DNA of 64,000 nt from Sternotherus odoratus (GCA_032164245.1 JAVMKO010000003.1:38070890-38134889); one strand, 5' to 3'. Positions 11,521-23,330 are shown, counted from the stretch's first letter. Numbers and translations are program-made. Notes: generated by a model from the letters alone, not told the origin.

Positions 11521-11612
11521 GCTTGCATCTGACAAAGTGGTTATTAGCCCACAAAAGCTTATGCTTCAATACTTTAGTTAATCTTTAAGGTGTCACAGGA
11601 CTCTTTGTTACT
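11521..11612 (+). mobile_element. Palindromic repeat family with hammerhead-like core, copy 3
   Basis: Reads gcatctgacaaagtgg, then ttattagcccacaaaagc, then ttatgcttcaatacttta and ctttaaggtgtcacagga. The core-like ctgacaa (11529-11535) keeps CUGA but has an A where the invariant G of CUGANGA is needed, and the GAAA box reads AAAA, so this copy should be inactive. Confidence 0.7.
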
Positions 11613-12877
11613 AAAACCCACAATAGTTGTCTCTCAGCCCGTTTATATGTTTTGTATATTTCCTCTCCAAAGCTGTGTACGCTTTGTTCTATCCTAAGGG
11701 CCATGCTTTTTCAGCTTACTGTTTGCAGAAGTCCAGCTTATTATTTATCTCTAATGAGAGACTTTATATTTTCTTGTCATTTCTTCTTTTTAATTCTACC
11801 ATTTTGCAAACAGATTGAAAAAGTATTGCCAAAGTCTCTAAAACAAGGGAAAGTACTATTTAGGCAACTAAGAGTCAAGTTTTATGCCCCCAGACAACAG
11901 GGGAAGCTGTAGTTGGTCTAAAACATCAGGCACAGGAGAACCAAGCCTATTAAGGGAAGGGTGACAGGAGCTGAATAGCATGTGAGCAAAGAGAACTGAG
12001 CTGCCTCATAATAAGACAATAAAAAGGTGGTTAACAGAAGGTATGGGACTAGACCTATTCAATGTCAGCCACAAAAGTATGAGTTGATACAGAAGTGAAC
12101 TCTTCTAGTCATTAGAGGCAGAGCTGTACAAAAGTCAGATATATGCATCCAGAAAAACATTGTTCAAAATGTATATTAATAGGGCTGGCATCTGTAGGGG
12201 TCCTACATCCTGCTACTCTTCATCTGTATTCCTATCGATCATCTCATCCCCTGGCCACTACCTCCCTCCCCCTCTGCAGCTATATGCCCTCCAGCCTTCC
12301 ACCAAAGCTCTGTGCTCTTAGCCACAACCCCTCCACTGGCTCCCTCACCATTTCCCCTCTCCTTTCCCTTCCCCCCGTCATCTCACTCCTGCCTCCTCCC
12401 ACTTCTGCCCCTCCTCACCCTCTGGCTCCTGCAAATACTCTCCTTTCTCATTAATCATCCCTCTCTGTTCTAGTCAGGTTGCTTCCTCATTTTCCTCCAC
12501 AATGCCTGGAGTACCAACAGTGGGAATACTGAGAGCATAGATGAGAGAGCCTCTAGCTCTCAGTGTCTGTAACCAATGCCACAGTGACTCTAGCAACCAG
12601 GAGAACAAACCAGGAGTAGGGAAAGTCCTACTCAGCACTTGTAGCCTAGGGATGGAACATGCCCGGTGAAGAAATAATCTTCAGAGAATTTAGCTCCCAG
12701 ACTTTCACAAGCCTCTACTGAGCATGCTATCAATTTTTCGGAGGCTTGTAGCTTGGCTAAATTTGAGCAGACTATTTGAATACTAGGATTTTTACTTGAA
12801 TTTGAAATAAATGATTTCATATTCTCATTTTTGACTCAGTTTTAGACTGTTGTTGGCAGTGGCCTTTGATTCGTATT

Positions 12878-13702
12878 TAGGGCCCTATCAAATTCATGGT
12901 TGTAAAAAATGTGTCACAGACCATGAAATCTGTTCTTCCCCAGGAAATTTGGACTTTTGTATACTTTTGCTCTATACTGTACAGATTTCACAGAGGAGAC
13001 CAGCATTTCTCAAACTAGAGGTCTCAATCCAAAAGAGGGTTTGGAGGGTCGCACTATTGCCACCTTTACTTTATTTGCCTTCAGAATGGACTCCCAGCCA
13101 CAGCCGCAGAAGTTCCTGCAGCTGGGGGAGGTTATTGAAGGTGAGTCTTCCCTGGGAGTGGCCCAGGAAGAGCTAGCCAGGACCAGCAGCTGGAGGTCAA
13201 CATGCGGTAGGAGCTCCCAGCCAGGGTGCCCCCAGCCCTGCCCTTCTCTGGCTCCAGGCTCAGCGCCCAGTTATATTGGGAGTTAAAGGGGCCTTGGGCT
13301 GGCGGTGGGTGGGAGGAAGGAGTTGACCATGGAACTCTTCCCCAATCATGGCACCTGTAAGGCAAACCCAGCCCTCCCCCCGCAAGGACCCCTCCTCACT
13401 TCTGCGCTGCTGCCTTCAAATCTGGGCACCCTGCCAGAAGTTGCTGCTGTGCAGCCACCCAGCTCTGAAGGCAGTGCCACCGCCAGCAACTGTGCAGAAA
13501 TAAGAGTGGCAACATTGTGACCCCTCCTACAGTAGCCTTGTGGACCCCCCCCCCCCCGCCCATAGTCCCTTTTGGGTGGGACCTCCATGGTTACAGCACA
13601 GTGACATTTCAGATTTAAGTATCTGAAGCCATGACATTTATGATTTTTAAAATCCTATGACTGAAATGGACCAAAATCGCCCATGAATTTGGTAGGGCCC
13701 TA
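12878..13702. mobile_element. DNA element with tagggccctaccaaattc termini
   Basis: Left end tagggccctatcaaattc and right end gaatttggtagggcccta are inverted repeats that continue a few bases further with one mismatch overall. The middle is GC-rich with unrelated short open frames, and a hAT-like segment may begin near 13000 (agcatttctcaaactaga). A related right half is found at 34140-34425. No transposase seen; target duplication not clear. Confidence 0.7.
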
Positions 13703-15449
13703 TTTTATTAAAGGAAGTGCAAGTGAGTCAGTTATACAAAATATACAAGACTGAAAATTGGAAACCATAGCAAAGTAGTTCAAAATAGAAAAAGCAGAAT
13801 GTAAAGAAATGCCTTCACACAATCACCATAGAAATAATATTTAATTCAAACATCTTACTGAAGATATTTGAGGTCTGAGCTTAAAGAAAAAACACACTGA
13901 GAGCAACTATTAATGATTGATAGATTATAGACAGCCTGTCATGGTTCTAGTTGTATAAAAATGATTGTTGCTTTGAAATCAGATTGCATACCAAAATTCA
14001 AGAGCAGTCTAAATAAACATATTTTAAGGCCTGTATATTTTAGCATGTAGATAAATAATAAAATGGCTAACATAGCTTTAATAATAATTAAATTAATTAA
14101 TGCCTACATAATTTGCATGAGTAATGCTTCTTCAGCAATTGTTACTATAGCAGTTTATTTCTAAATTAGTGGGTCTTTTTTGAAAAACGTTATTCTTGAG
14201 TACCTGTAAATATTTACTATTCTTGCCTGGTGTTTTAAATACAATTTTTGTTAGTATAACTGTTTAGTGAACTTTCTAATACAGAACATTTTAGATCTGT
14301 ATAGTTAGAGTACATGATGTTAAAATGTAAGCAAAAATATCTTTTATTATAATTATAGAAATAACTGTCATCTATATTATAACTTGCCAGATATTGATGT
14401 TTTAATATTTCTACATTTCTAATTTTATTTAACTACTGTGGTTCCCTACTTTATTTAGAAAATGAATTTCACTACCCTCTTGCTTATTTAAAATGGGAAA
14501 GGTGGAGAATTTGTTTGCTTTTCATTGTCCTTTGTGATCAAATCTCATTGAAGTGAAAGTTTTTTTCAAAATGAACCATTGATACCATTTGCTGTAGCAC
14601 TATGAATGTTCCATATGGCTTTTTTTGTAATACCAGCTGCCTCGTTATCAGCTGTCATTGGAAACTGCTTGATTAAAACCTAAAGATCCCAGAGGTGCAG
14701 CACTGTTGCCTCACTTCCTTTCAAAACCGCATTTGCTACAGTAGAAATATGAGACCAATGTTTGTGTGAAGGTCAATGTGAGGAAAATATGTTGAATTCA
14801 AGGAAATATTTGATATCTATTAGATGAATTACCGGTAAACATATTTGTTTAAAGTAAAATGCCCTTTACTCTGGATCAATGTAGATTATAAGATCAACTT
14901 TTCTTTACAGTACATCATGTGAAGTTTTATTTTTCCTTGTATAATTTTCCTGAATTAATTGCATCTGTAAATGAAACTGATAAACTTGCTGAAGAAATTC
15001 AATTTCAGTCTATTACTGGTTGGTTAACTTCTGAAGACACAAAGAACCTTTAAGGAAGAATTATTGATACAATTTTTAAAAGTTGCAAATGACTAGGTTG
15101 CTGACAAAATAAATATTTTTCTTAAAGTAACACAAACAGTCTGACTAAACTCACAAAGCAAGGAAATATAAATATGTGCTCCTGTTTTTTTATTTGTGGA
15201 TCAAGGAAGCCATTAATTTCTCAGATTAATTTCTGTGCCATCAGAACAGTATATTATTATGCAGAAAAATCCTCGTGGAAGTTTATTTTTGGGGAAATAG
15301 ACTGAGAAGAAGCAGTAAAAAAAGTAATAGAGCAGAAGTTCAGAACTTCCTTAAAGCAGAGTTGTCCAAACAGCAGTTGAAGAAGTTCTAGGAAGACTCA
15401 GCAGTATCCTTCAACTTTAAAATGGGGAGAAGTTAGTGGTGACTACCCT

Positions 15450-15535
15450 TGAGATTTTCAAAGCTGACTACAAGTTTCATTTGAATTTAATGTGGGTTGT
15501 ATGACTAAATCCCAAAGTCATCTTTGAAAATCTCA
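15450..15535. repeat. Old palindromic repeat
   Basis: tgagattttcaaag (15450) is mirrored by ctttgaaaatctca (15522-15535), forming a perfect 14-bp hairpin stem that extends imperfectly inward. It belongs to a group of short palindromic amniote repeats also seen at 18.2, 33.65 and 56.4 kb. Confidence 0.6.
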
Positions 15536-15874
15536 GTCTACACATCTCATCTTGTAGCTTTATTTTGATACAAGCAGATACTTCATAGATTATTCTAATT
15601 TTAGAGAAAGGAATTACTATCCGGAAGAACAAACTGAGATTCTAAGGATAAAACAGGATGCCTAGTAAAGAGATTTGGGTTGAGTGGCCTTCAATATGAT
15701 GAGACACTCAGCTGCATACTTCTCTCTTCAGACCATTCTGGTGTAGGCTGGCTAAGACTCGCCTGCATAATACGGAGGTGAAATTTAAAGACTGGGGAAA
15801 ATAGCCAGAAGAATATCTGAGATTAATCAGCCCTCCAAACTAGGGGAGAGGTGGGAGAAACCCTACTTGTTTCT

Positions 15875-16090
15875 AAGATTTTCAATCTGACAATCATATT
15901 GGAGTCCCAATTGCTCCTACATACTGAGGCTGTTGCACTTGCTAGGACTGCTTTTCATCATATATTTGGCAAGGAGGTTGTGACCTTTTCTTTTTTATGT
16001 AGGACCTCAGTGCAGTTATCCATTCTTTTGTCACATTCCCAGTTGGTGGCTCTTAGTTTTAGAATTTGCCCTCCTACCTTGGGTCACCAG
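15875..16090 (+). mobile_element. L2/CR1-like reverse transcriptase fragment
   Basis: In one frame the translation reads ILESQLLLHTEAVALARTAF, then after a gap DLSAVIHSFVT. Both match the pattern of the C-terminal RT region of L2-like LINEs (a D-x-x-L segment, an A-V-A-R-T-A-F-like helix, then DLATVIHALVTSR-like). Short, diverged and without the flanking domains. Confidence 0.55.
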
Positions 16091-17270
16091 ATCCCAAAGT
16101 TGATGACCTTTTTAACTGTTCTCCCTGGTTTTCCTGTGGCTTGTGGGAAGATGATGGTGGGGTGAAAAGGTGAATGCTGGGGAAAACTTGATTAAGAGCT
16201 CCTTTTAAAAGACTATCTGGCTTTTTGGTAGATGTTTGAAGCTTGTAAGCACCTGAAGAGAGGGATAGGGGTTATAAGTGAGATTGTGAAATGGATATGG
16301 CTGAGTACCTTGCTTTTCAGACTAAAAAAATATTATTTTTAATGTCTTGGTGTGTTTGATAACTGTGTTTTAGATTGGGTAAATGACTAGAAAGTTAACT
16401 AATAGGAGCAATCACAAATCAAAATACATAATTATAGTAGTTGAATGAAGAGACATATCTGACTTTAAGAAGCAATTACAAATAAAATAGACTGCACGTT
16501 ATAGTAGTTTCTCTTCCTTCTTCCCAACTAATCAGAAGCACATGTGCTGTTTGGTGTGGGACAGGGACATTCCATGGATCTGGATCACACATGTCCTTGC
16601 AGCTTAGCCCAGTGCGAGTAGAGCAGAGACAAGATCAGGCCATTGAACTTCTGCCTAAGCCTGCTGCCTTGTTGACCACCAACATGATTTATATTCAACA
16701 TCAATAAGGGCTGCTTTGAGAATATGAACAGAGGTGGATTTACTGTTTTACCCATTGCCTCACATTTGTATTGACAGCCAATCCAGATTTATTTCATGAA
16801 ACTGCTGTTCCCCTGTGGCCCATTCACCCTAAACTAGTCTGGAGTCCATCCTGCAAAATTGGAAAAAATGGATGTAAAGAGTAGGATGGGTTCACCAGGC
16901 GAAGTTGTAACAACCTGTGTAGTTTCCACACTTATGTTGTTTTGCATGTTTTGTTTACATTTATTTGTAGTTCCTGCAATATTACAAGAAAGACAATGTT
17001 AAAATAATATATTTAATAATAATATTAAAACAATTATGTTTTATTCCTAAAATATAGGAGGAGATTTGAGTTGCAATTAGATCTGTGGCATGATAGTATT
17101 GAATCAGACAAGTATCAGCAAAGTGATTTCTCACCACCCCCATTTTCTTAAACAAAAGCTAAATTAGTTAAATGACTAATACTATTGAATGAGTTCATCT
17201 AATCTGAAATCTAAAATTCATTTTTTGAAATACCGTATACTAATTCCTTTTCCTTTCCTTCTGTCTACAG

Positions 17271-17498
17271 GTTGATGATATTGGGTTTTCTTTGAATCAC
17301 CCTAATCAATATTTTGCAGAGAGTCAGAAGCTACTCAGTGGTGGTAGGGAAGTGAAGAAAGAACCAAGTGAACCAGAAAGTTCCCAGCAAAAACTGAGTA
17401 GTCAGAAAAGTACAAATTCATGTTCCATTCCCACTTCTTCAAACACAGAAGCAGATACAGAACTGGAGGGACTGGATGCATATTTCACTGAAGACTGA
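17271..17498 (+). CDS. PRIM2: PRIM2 last coding exon (DNA primase large subunit C-terminus)
   Basis: Starts after a strong pyrimidine tract and tctacag acceptor, in phase 0, and encodes 75 residues to TGA at 17496-17498. It opens with VDDIGFSLNHPNQYFAESQK, the end of the p58 4Fe-4S domain, then runs into a polar low-complexity tail rich in S, E, K and Q (residues about 25-65), ending LDAYFTED. The family tail is disordered and variable, which fits the Ser/Gln-rich text here. The frame is clean with no stops or frameshifts, so the gene looks functional. The protein joins PRIM1 and polymerase alpha in the nucleus to start DNA strands. The downstream 3' UTR is about 400 bases. Confidence 0.95.
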   Translation, partial: VDDIGFSLNHPNQYFAESQKLLSGGREVKKEPSEPESSQQKLSSQKSTNSCSIPTSSNTEADTELEGLDAYFTED

Positions 17499-17905
17499 GG
17501 AGCTTTGTTGTGTATTTTTCTCCCCTTCATTCCTTCCCTATAATTTTAGCAACTCTTTCCCTCACAGAGCATAAGCACCTGGCTTTCTGGAGAGCTTGAG
17601 CCTATAATGCTCTAAGTTGGCTGATGAAAGGAAAGAAGAGATACATAAATTGTAATTATATCCAGTACTTGTCCTTGTAGATAGAGCACATCAGTTCCCC
17701 CAAAATGTAGTCAATTTCAAATTGCTTGGGGCATGGGAACTGAAGTTAATTCCTAATTTTGAATGATATTGCAGTTTCTAGGACTTGTTCTGATTGATTC
17801 TGTGCTCATAACCATTTTGTGTATAAGACATCTCACTTTATATTCCACATTTTTATATAGCTTTCTCTTCACTATTTTTCTTAATAAACATACGTTAAAA
17901 TGTAA
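17499..17905 (+). other. PRIM2: PRIM2 3' UTR
   Basis: Sequence from the PRIM2 stop codon to about 20 bases past an AATAAA hexamer. It is unique-looking, with no recognised repeat. The cleavage site is inferred, not seen. Confidence 0.8.
17883..17888 (+). promoter_or_regulatory. PRIM2: Polyadenylation signal AATAAA
   Basis: The canonical hexamer, about 385 bases after the stop, with a T/GT-rich segment 25-45 bases downstream (tttgtgatattttcttgttc). Confidence 0.8.
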
Positions 17906-18204
17906 AAATTTGTGATATTTTCTTGTTCAGTTATACGTCTACAGTGATTCAAGCTGCCTAAAGATATTTACAGATATATCTTTTTTAAGAAATATTATTT
18001 CTTGGGAAATATTTATTTATAATTTATGATTTGTGGTTAAGAACTCAGATAAGAATTTTTATAATGATCTTTCTATCTAAAGTGTGCAAATGACCTTCAT
18101 TATCATCTGAACACCTTACAATCTTTTTTAAAGTTGTATTATCACAGCTGTACTTTGACAAACTGAGAGGACAATTATATGGGACTTTGGCACAAAGAGT
18201 CTAA

Positions 18205-18365
18205 GAACCAGATTTTTAAAGGTATTTAGGTTCTGCCTAAGTGATTTAGGTGATCTTATTCTCAAAAGTGGCATAGGCACTTAGAACCCTCAATCGTATT
18301 GACTTTCAATCAGACTTAGGCTTCTAAATGCCTATGACATTTCTAAAAAACTGTGCAAGTCACTG
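18205..18365. repeat. Old palindromic repeat (taggcactta type)
   Basis: Contains opposed words such as gtgatttaggtgatct, gcataggcacttagaacc and gacttaggcttctaaatg, typical of an amniote palindromic interspersed repeat in which a left half is mirrored in the right half. Diverged. Confidence 0.5.
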
Positions 18366-18379
18366 GCCTTGCAACACTA

Positions 18380-18614
18380 AGGGCTGGTCTACACTAATGC
18401 TGTAAGTTGATCTAAGTTACACTAGTTCAGTTACATTAATTACATAATTGAAGTAGACATAATCTAAGTCAATTTACAGCAGTGTCGACACCACGCTGTG
18501 TCGTCAGGAGAGCGCTCTTCCATCAACTTAATGTGCCTTTACCAGACCTGCTAAATCAACACCGCTGCATCGATCACAGCAGCGCCGATTTAGCTGGTAG
18601 TATAGACCTGTCCT
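18380..18614. mobile_element. Harbinger-type MITE
   Basis: Left end agggctggtctacact and right end agtatagacctgtcct are imperfect inverted repeats. The interior has agcagtgtcgacaccacgct and atcgatcacagcagcgccg, with no coding frame. Same family type as 7796 and 24600. Confidence 0.75.
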
Positions 18615-18689
18615 GAATGGAGCAACGCATAAGTCCCTAAAATAGGTATGATACTAATCATTAGATAAATAAGGAGATACAAAATTTTC

Positions 18690-18890
18690 TTTTCTATTTG
18701 TAGCAGCTGGAGACTCTGGTTTTAGCACTGTACATACACCTAGTAAGAGAGAGTCTCTGCGCTGAAAGCTTACAGTCTACATAGAGAAGACAGACAAAGT
18801 GGGCCTGGTGAGGAAGTTGTATGTCACCGTTTTATAGATGGACACAGAGAGATTAAGTGGCTTGCTTAAGGTAGCAGGAAGTGTGTGAAA
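18690..18890 (-). mobile_element. MIR-like SINE, minus strand
   Basis: Reads gctgaaagcttacagtct, then ttttatagatggacacag, then agattaagtggcttgct: the reverse complement of the MIR-type core with the tRNA-side sequence further right. Confidence 0.65.
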
Positions 18891-18895
18891 GAGCA

Positions 18896-19006
18896 GGTTA
18901 GATAAACACCTGTCAGGGATGCTCTAGATAATACTTAGTCCTGCCATGAGTGTAGAAGACTGCACTAAATGACCTCTCAAGGTCTCTTCCAGTCTTATGA
19001 TTCTAC
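18896..19006 (+). mobile_element. CR1 3' end, + strand
   Basis: Reads ataaacacctgtcaggga, then ctagataatacttagtcc, then aaatgacctctcaaggtc and ends cagtcttatgattcta, the standard CR1 3' UTR and terminus. Only about 110 bp remain. The opposite-strand copy at 41011 belongs to a similar subfamily. Confidence 0.8.
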
Positions 19007-19092
19007 TCAGGTGGATCAGAATAGTGACATTCTTGAAAAAAACAGAACAGATTACTGTGTGCAGATGATGTTACAAGCAAGATACTCAAGAA

Positions 19093-19305
19093 TCAGAGAG
19101 GTAGCCATGTTAGTCTGGAATAGCAGAAATGACGAGTCCTGTGGCACCTTAAAGACTAATTAAAGTATTGAAGCATAAGCTTTCGTGGGCTAATACCCAC
19201 TTTGTCGGATGCACATACCCACATCCGACGAAGTGGGTATTAGCCCAAGAAAGCTTATGCTTCAATATTTTAGTTAGTCTTTAAGGTGCCACAAGCAAGA
19301 TACTT
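19093..19305. mobile_element. Head-to-head pair of hammerhead-like repeats (foldback)
   Basis: Two copies of the palindromic family lie in opposite orientation around 19205-19220. The left one starts agagaggtagccatgtta-like sequence and holds gcataagctttcgtgggc; the right one holds tccgacgaagtgggtatt and gaaagcttatgcttcaat. On the + strand, 19225-19231 reads ccgacga, followed by a GUGGG/CCCA stem and GAAA at 19249-19252, the best match to a hammerhead core in the window apart from a U-to-C change in CUGANGA. The two halves are complementary over about 85 bases, so a transcript would form a long hairpin. Confidence 0.75.
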
Positions 19306-19794
19306 AAATTAATGCCTTGTTGCTCTTTTGGAGGCTAGAGAGGACATAATTAAGAGATTGTGAAAATTTAGATTTTTCTTTGAAAGCAGAGTATTTTGAA
19401 TTGAATGGTGCAAAGTGCCTAATTAAAAAAAGACTTCTTTCACACATTTGGACACAGAAGAATTTATGGCTTTGAGATCTTTAAACTTCTGTTGTTTTCT
19501 GTGGTCTCTCACTGAGAGAGGCTGTGTGATTATTCATACCATTAGAGATGAAAAAGGGAAAAACAAGAGTAGGTGAATAAACTGGCAAGTGGAGCTGGTT
19601 AAATCTGACATGTTTAGTAGAGATTCTTGGATACTTAATTTCATGCGATTTTAAGTATTCTCTCCCCCTCCCCATTCCCCGCCCCTTTGTCCCAATCAGA
19701 ATTTCATCCTTTGGAACCGCTAACTGAAAAATACATAAGAATCCTGGAAAACATTTTCCGTACACTTTATACTGCTATTTATAAACTACTAGCG

Positions 19795-20425
19795 AAAATA
19801 CCCGGCGTTGCTCGGGTCCATCGGAGGTGGGGAGGGGGCAGAGAGCTGAGCGAGTGCGGGGTCCATTGGAGGGGGAGAGTGGGCAGAGAGCAAACCTGAC
19901 ACCCCCACCTCACCCCCCCCCGACCAAACCCGACACCCCCACCTCACTTACCCCTCGACCACCCCGACTCACATTTTCACCCCCCTACCAACCCCAACAC
20001 CCCCTGACCAACACCCACACCTCACCCCCCCGTAGACCAAACCTGACACACCCACCTCACTTTCCCCCCCAACCAAACCCGACACCCCTACCTACCACCA
20101 CAAACAAACCCGACACCCACACCTCACTTACCCCTTGGCCAACCCCGACCCCCCTCCTTATCCCCTCAACCAAACCCAACACCCCCACCTTACCCCCCCA
20201 CCAAACCCAACACCCCCTGCCCAGCTGATGTGATTGGCCTTTAAATAATTTCACCCCTGAGGGGCGTCAGAGGTGAGATTTGAAAAATTTTCACTCTTAC
20301 CCTGATTAGGACCCTAAGACCTATAACTGTACCAAATTTCAAGTCTCTAGCTCAAACGGTGTGGAAGGAGTAAGTGCACGTACATACACGCATATACCAT
20401 TTGACTTTTATATATATAGATTATG
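19795..20425. mobile_element. Interspersed repeat with cccggcgttgctcgggt head and tandem CA/C-rich interior
   Basis: Begins aaaatacccggcgttgctcg, a widely found repeat head, and ends with tcaaacggtgtggaagga, then gtgcacgtacatacacgc and tttttatatatatagat-like sequence, a familiar tail. Its class is not clear to me. Between 19895 and 20215 it has expanded into a degenerate array of caaacccgacacccccacct-like units of about 35-50 bp. Open frames here are compositional. Confidence 0.6.
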
Positions 20426-20429
20426 AAGT

Positions 20430-21835
20430 CAAAATATAAGGATTCTGAAGTACCAGATGACTCTAAGAAGTGGGAAAAAAATATTATTTTTTTAAAATAT
20501 CTTTAGGGATTTAAACTATTTTTCCCAATACAGAGGGACTTTGCAGATATTTTGTTTATTGTAGTCTTCTTTTACTATTATACAGTGACTTTGCAAAGTG
20601 TACTTTGCAAGTAAACTTTTGTGGTACTTTGCAACCTTTAAAAAAAATGGATTTTAAGCTTGAAAGATAAAATGAGCTAATTTTAAACTTCCTATTTGGG
20701 GTAGTGTATACCATTTGCAAATTTAATCAAGGTCTTCCATAGACATCAGTTTAACATTACATTTAAGTGCCCATTTAAAGAGAGAATTTGAAAGCAGCTC
20801 TGAATGCTAGACTCAATCTGAGGACATCCTTGTAGCTGGAAGAAAAAGAATTGAGAAGCCTCAAACTACTGTGATAATTAGTTCAATTTGCTAGGTTTCT
20901 TTTGTAATGTTGGGGATAGAATATAACAGATGAGTATAGAATGCTTTCTGTTATTTGTCTGCCATTGGTGTATGCAAACATGGAGGTATTCTGTTGGTGA
21001 ACATGGTGGGCTTGAATAATTTGACAACTGTTTTCCTTTTGGAAAGACAATCTGTTGGCCTGAAGATAAATTGAGAGAGTGGCTTAGTCTCCATTTTATG
21101 TTTTTGTGGGGAGGAAGTTGGGGGAAGTTGTCTTTGCAGTGCATTTTCTCCCTCTTCACTGAAAAAATAAATGCTAGAGAAATAGAGATCTTCTGCACTA
21201 AAAGATCATGGAGTTTAAAGTTTTAACCTATTGTAACGTTGGTTAAAAAAGCTAAATTTTTTCATGCTTTGAACGGGGTTTCATATACTCCAAAGCTGGC
21301 ATTATTCCTGTGTGGAGTCAAAAGGAATTACCATTTATTTAAATAGAAAGGTTTACTTTATCTGGAAGCTTTTATCTTAGAAAGACTGGAATCTGTCCCT
21401 GACCTCAGGATTAAGAAATTGCTCATGGAGGAAAAGCCAGAAAGTGTGTGCCCTTTAAAACATATTTCAATCCCTCTACACTGAATTTTTTTTTTAAAGC
21501 ATTCCCAGTTTTCTGAAACCCCTCTCAGTATAAAACTTTGTCGTTTGATTTGATCAAGGTAATAAAAGTTCAGAATTGGTGAAGTGATTTGGAGTCTTCT
21601 CCTCTTTTGAGCAAATTATTTGAACTTCACAAGACTTTTGTCATTGCAGATAAGCTTAATATACCCAGTACATTATAACTTCTCCAACTTTGTTACAAAA
21701 ATAAATAGTGCTCAATGTAAGATAACTCATTTACCTTTAATTATGTTCTTCCCTCACTTCAGTGCAGGTTTCACTTTCACCAGGCATCTCTTTGTTCTCA
21801 TATCTATTGCTGTCAGTGCCTTCCCTACGTCTTTC
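20430..21835. other. No recognised feature
   Basis: AT-rich DNA with no convincing exon, RNA gene or repeat that I can name. The longest open frame, about 106 codons on the minus strand at 20878-21198, resembles nothing I know and is probably chance. Confidence 0.5.
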
Positions 21836-21839
21836 AATC

Positions 21840-21925
21840 ATAAGAACATAAGAAAGGCCTTACTGGGTTAGACCAAAGGTCCATCTAGCCCAGTATCCTG
21901 TCTACCGAGAATGGCCAATGGTAAG
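21840..21925 (-). mobile_element. CR1 3' end, minus strand
   Basis: Reads taagaacataagaaaggcc, then actgggttagaccaaagg, then ccatctagcccagtatcc: the reverse complement of the CR1 3' terminus also seen at 9940-10003. About 85 bp remain, and it abuts an older + strand CR1 relative, so the two were brought together by insertion. Confidence 0.85.
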
Positions 21926-21929
21926 GCCC

Positions 21930-23330
21930 AGATATTCCTGGATGTGATTGCTAAAAGATTTCTTCAGCACATAGTCACCAAACCAACAAGAGGTGATGCC
22001 ATTTTAGATTTAGTATTGGTAGGTAGCAAGGACCTCATATGAGTTGTAGAGGACAACCTTGATTCGAGTGATCATGAGTTAATTCAGTTTAAACTAAATG
22101 GAAGGATAAACAAGAACAGGTATATAACTAGTTCTTGATTTCAAAATCTTCAAAAAATTGACAGTACTTATGGAAGTGTACTAGACTGAAGAACTTCAAA
22201 TATCTAAACATGGAGGAGGTCTAGAATTGCGTTGTCAAAATTGTAGAAACTTTCTGAAGCCTGCATCCCAAACAAGGGGAAAAATCATAGGGAAGGGTTG
22301 CAGACCAAATTGGGTGAACAAGCATCATGAATAGGTTATTAAGAGAAAGAGGAAAGTCTACAAGGAATGAATGGAGAAGTGAATTGGAAAGGAAAGCTTC
22401 CTTTTGGAGGTCAGAAAGTGTAGGGAAACAGTGATAACTACCAAAAGCCATGCAGAGTTGGGCCTTGCAAAGAAAATTAAAACCAATATTAAAAGGTTTG
22501 TTAGCCTTATGAATAAAAAGAAAACACGGAAAGAAGTAGAATCTGGAATCTGAGGATACAGTAGAAATTAAAGATAATCTAGGCATGGCCTAACACCTGA
22601 ACAAATACTTTACCTCAGTGTTTAATGATGGTAATGAGGTATCTGAGGTGGAAATCAAATTCAGACATTTTAATGGGATCAAATCGTGGGCTTCAGATAA
22701 TCTACATGCAAGAATATTAGAAGAACTGGCACATGAAATTTCAAGCCGAATAGGACGGATTTTGAATGAATCCATAAACTTGGGGGTCATACCCTATGAC
22801 TGGAGAAGTATAATATAGTACCTATTTTTAAGAAATGGAAAATAAACTAATGGGCCTGTAGTTTTCTGGATCACTTTTTGACTTCAACTGTATGCAAGAT
22901 CTTGGGACAAATTTTGAAAAAGAAAGTAGTTAAGGACATAGAGGTAAACAATAATTTGAATAAAACACAACATGCTTTTACAAAAGATAGATCGTGCCAG
23001 ACCAACCTGATCTCCTGTGAGAAGATAACTGATTTTCTAGACAAAAGAAATGCAGCAGTTCTAATCTGCCTGGATTTCAGTAAGTCATTTGATACAGTTC
23101 CACATGGAAAATCATTAGTTAAATTGGAGAAGATGGGGATTGATACAAGAATTGAATGGTGGGTAAGGAACTAGTTAAAGGGGAGACTACAATGGATCAT
23201 GCTGAAAGGTGAAGTGTCAGGCAAGAAAGGATGTTACTTGTGGAGTGCCCTCATGGATCAGTCTTGGGACCCAACCTTGTTTAACGTTTTCATTCATGTC
23301 CTTAGTACAAAAAGTGGGAGTGTGCAAATA
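21930..23330 (+). pseudogene. Decayed CR1-family ORF2 (endonuclease end and reverse transcriptase)
   Basis: Conserved fragments appear in order on the + strand but in different frames with many stops. TRGDAILDLVLVGSKDL (about 21,985-22,035) resembles the end of the AP-endonuclease domain. KSWASDNLHARILEELAHEI (about 22,680) and LNESINLGVIPYDWRS (about 22,765) resemble the segment leading into the RT domain. QHAFTKDRSCQTNLIS and then LICLDFSKSFDTVPHGKSL (22,970-23,110) contain the FTKG-like and LDFxKxFDxVPH motifs of RT, including the catalytic aspartate region. The text after 23,240 resembles the GSVLGPLLFN motif. It is older than the CR1 at 9025 and cannot be functional. Confidence 0.85.

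Larger units (their letters stand above)
4261..17270 (+). other. PRIM2: PRIM2 last intron (13.0 kb)
   Basis: A GT-AG intron, gtaagt at 4261 and tctacag ending at 17270, joining two phase-0 exons. It is mainly old transposon sequence listed separately. Stretches without a recognised feature: 4270-4960 (AT-rich), 5850-6500, 6880-7370, 8090-8495, 10610-11515, 11615-12870 (with a C/T-rich segment at 12270-12450), 13710-15445 (very AT-rich), and 16100-17260. Confidence 0.9.

Noticed and set aside
12143..12454. 103-codon Pro/Ser/Leu-rich frame
   Set aside because: C/T-rich low-complexity intron DNA with no splice or domain evidence.
20057..20254. Val/Gly-rich and Pro/Thr-rich frames
   Set aside because: Low-complexity tandem sequence, not a gene.
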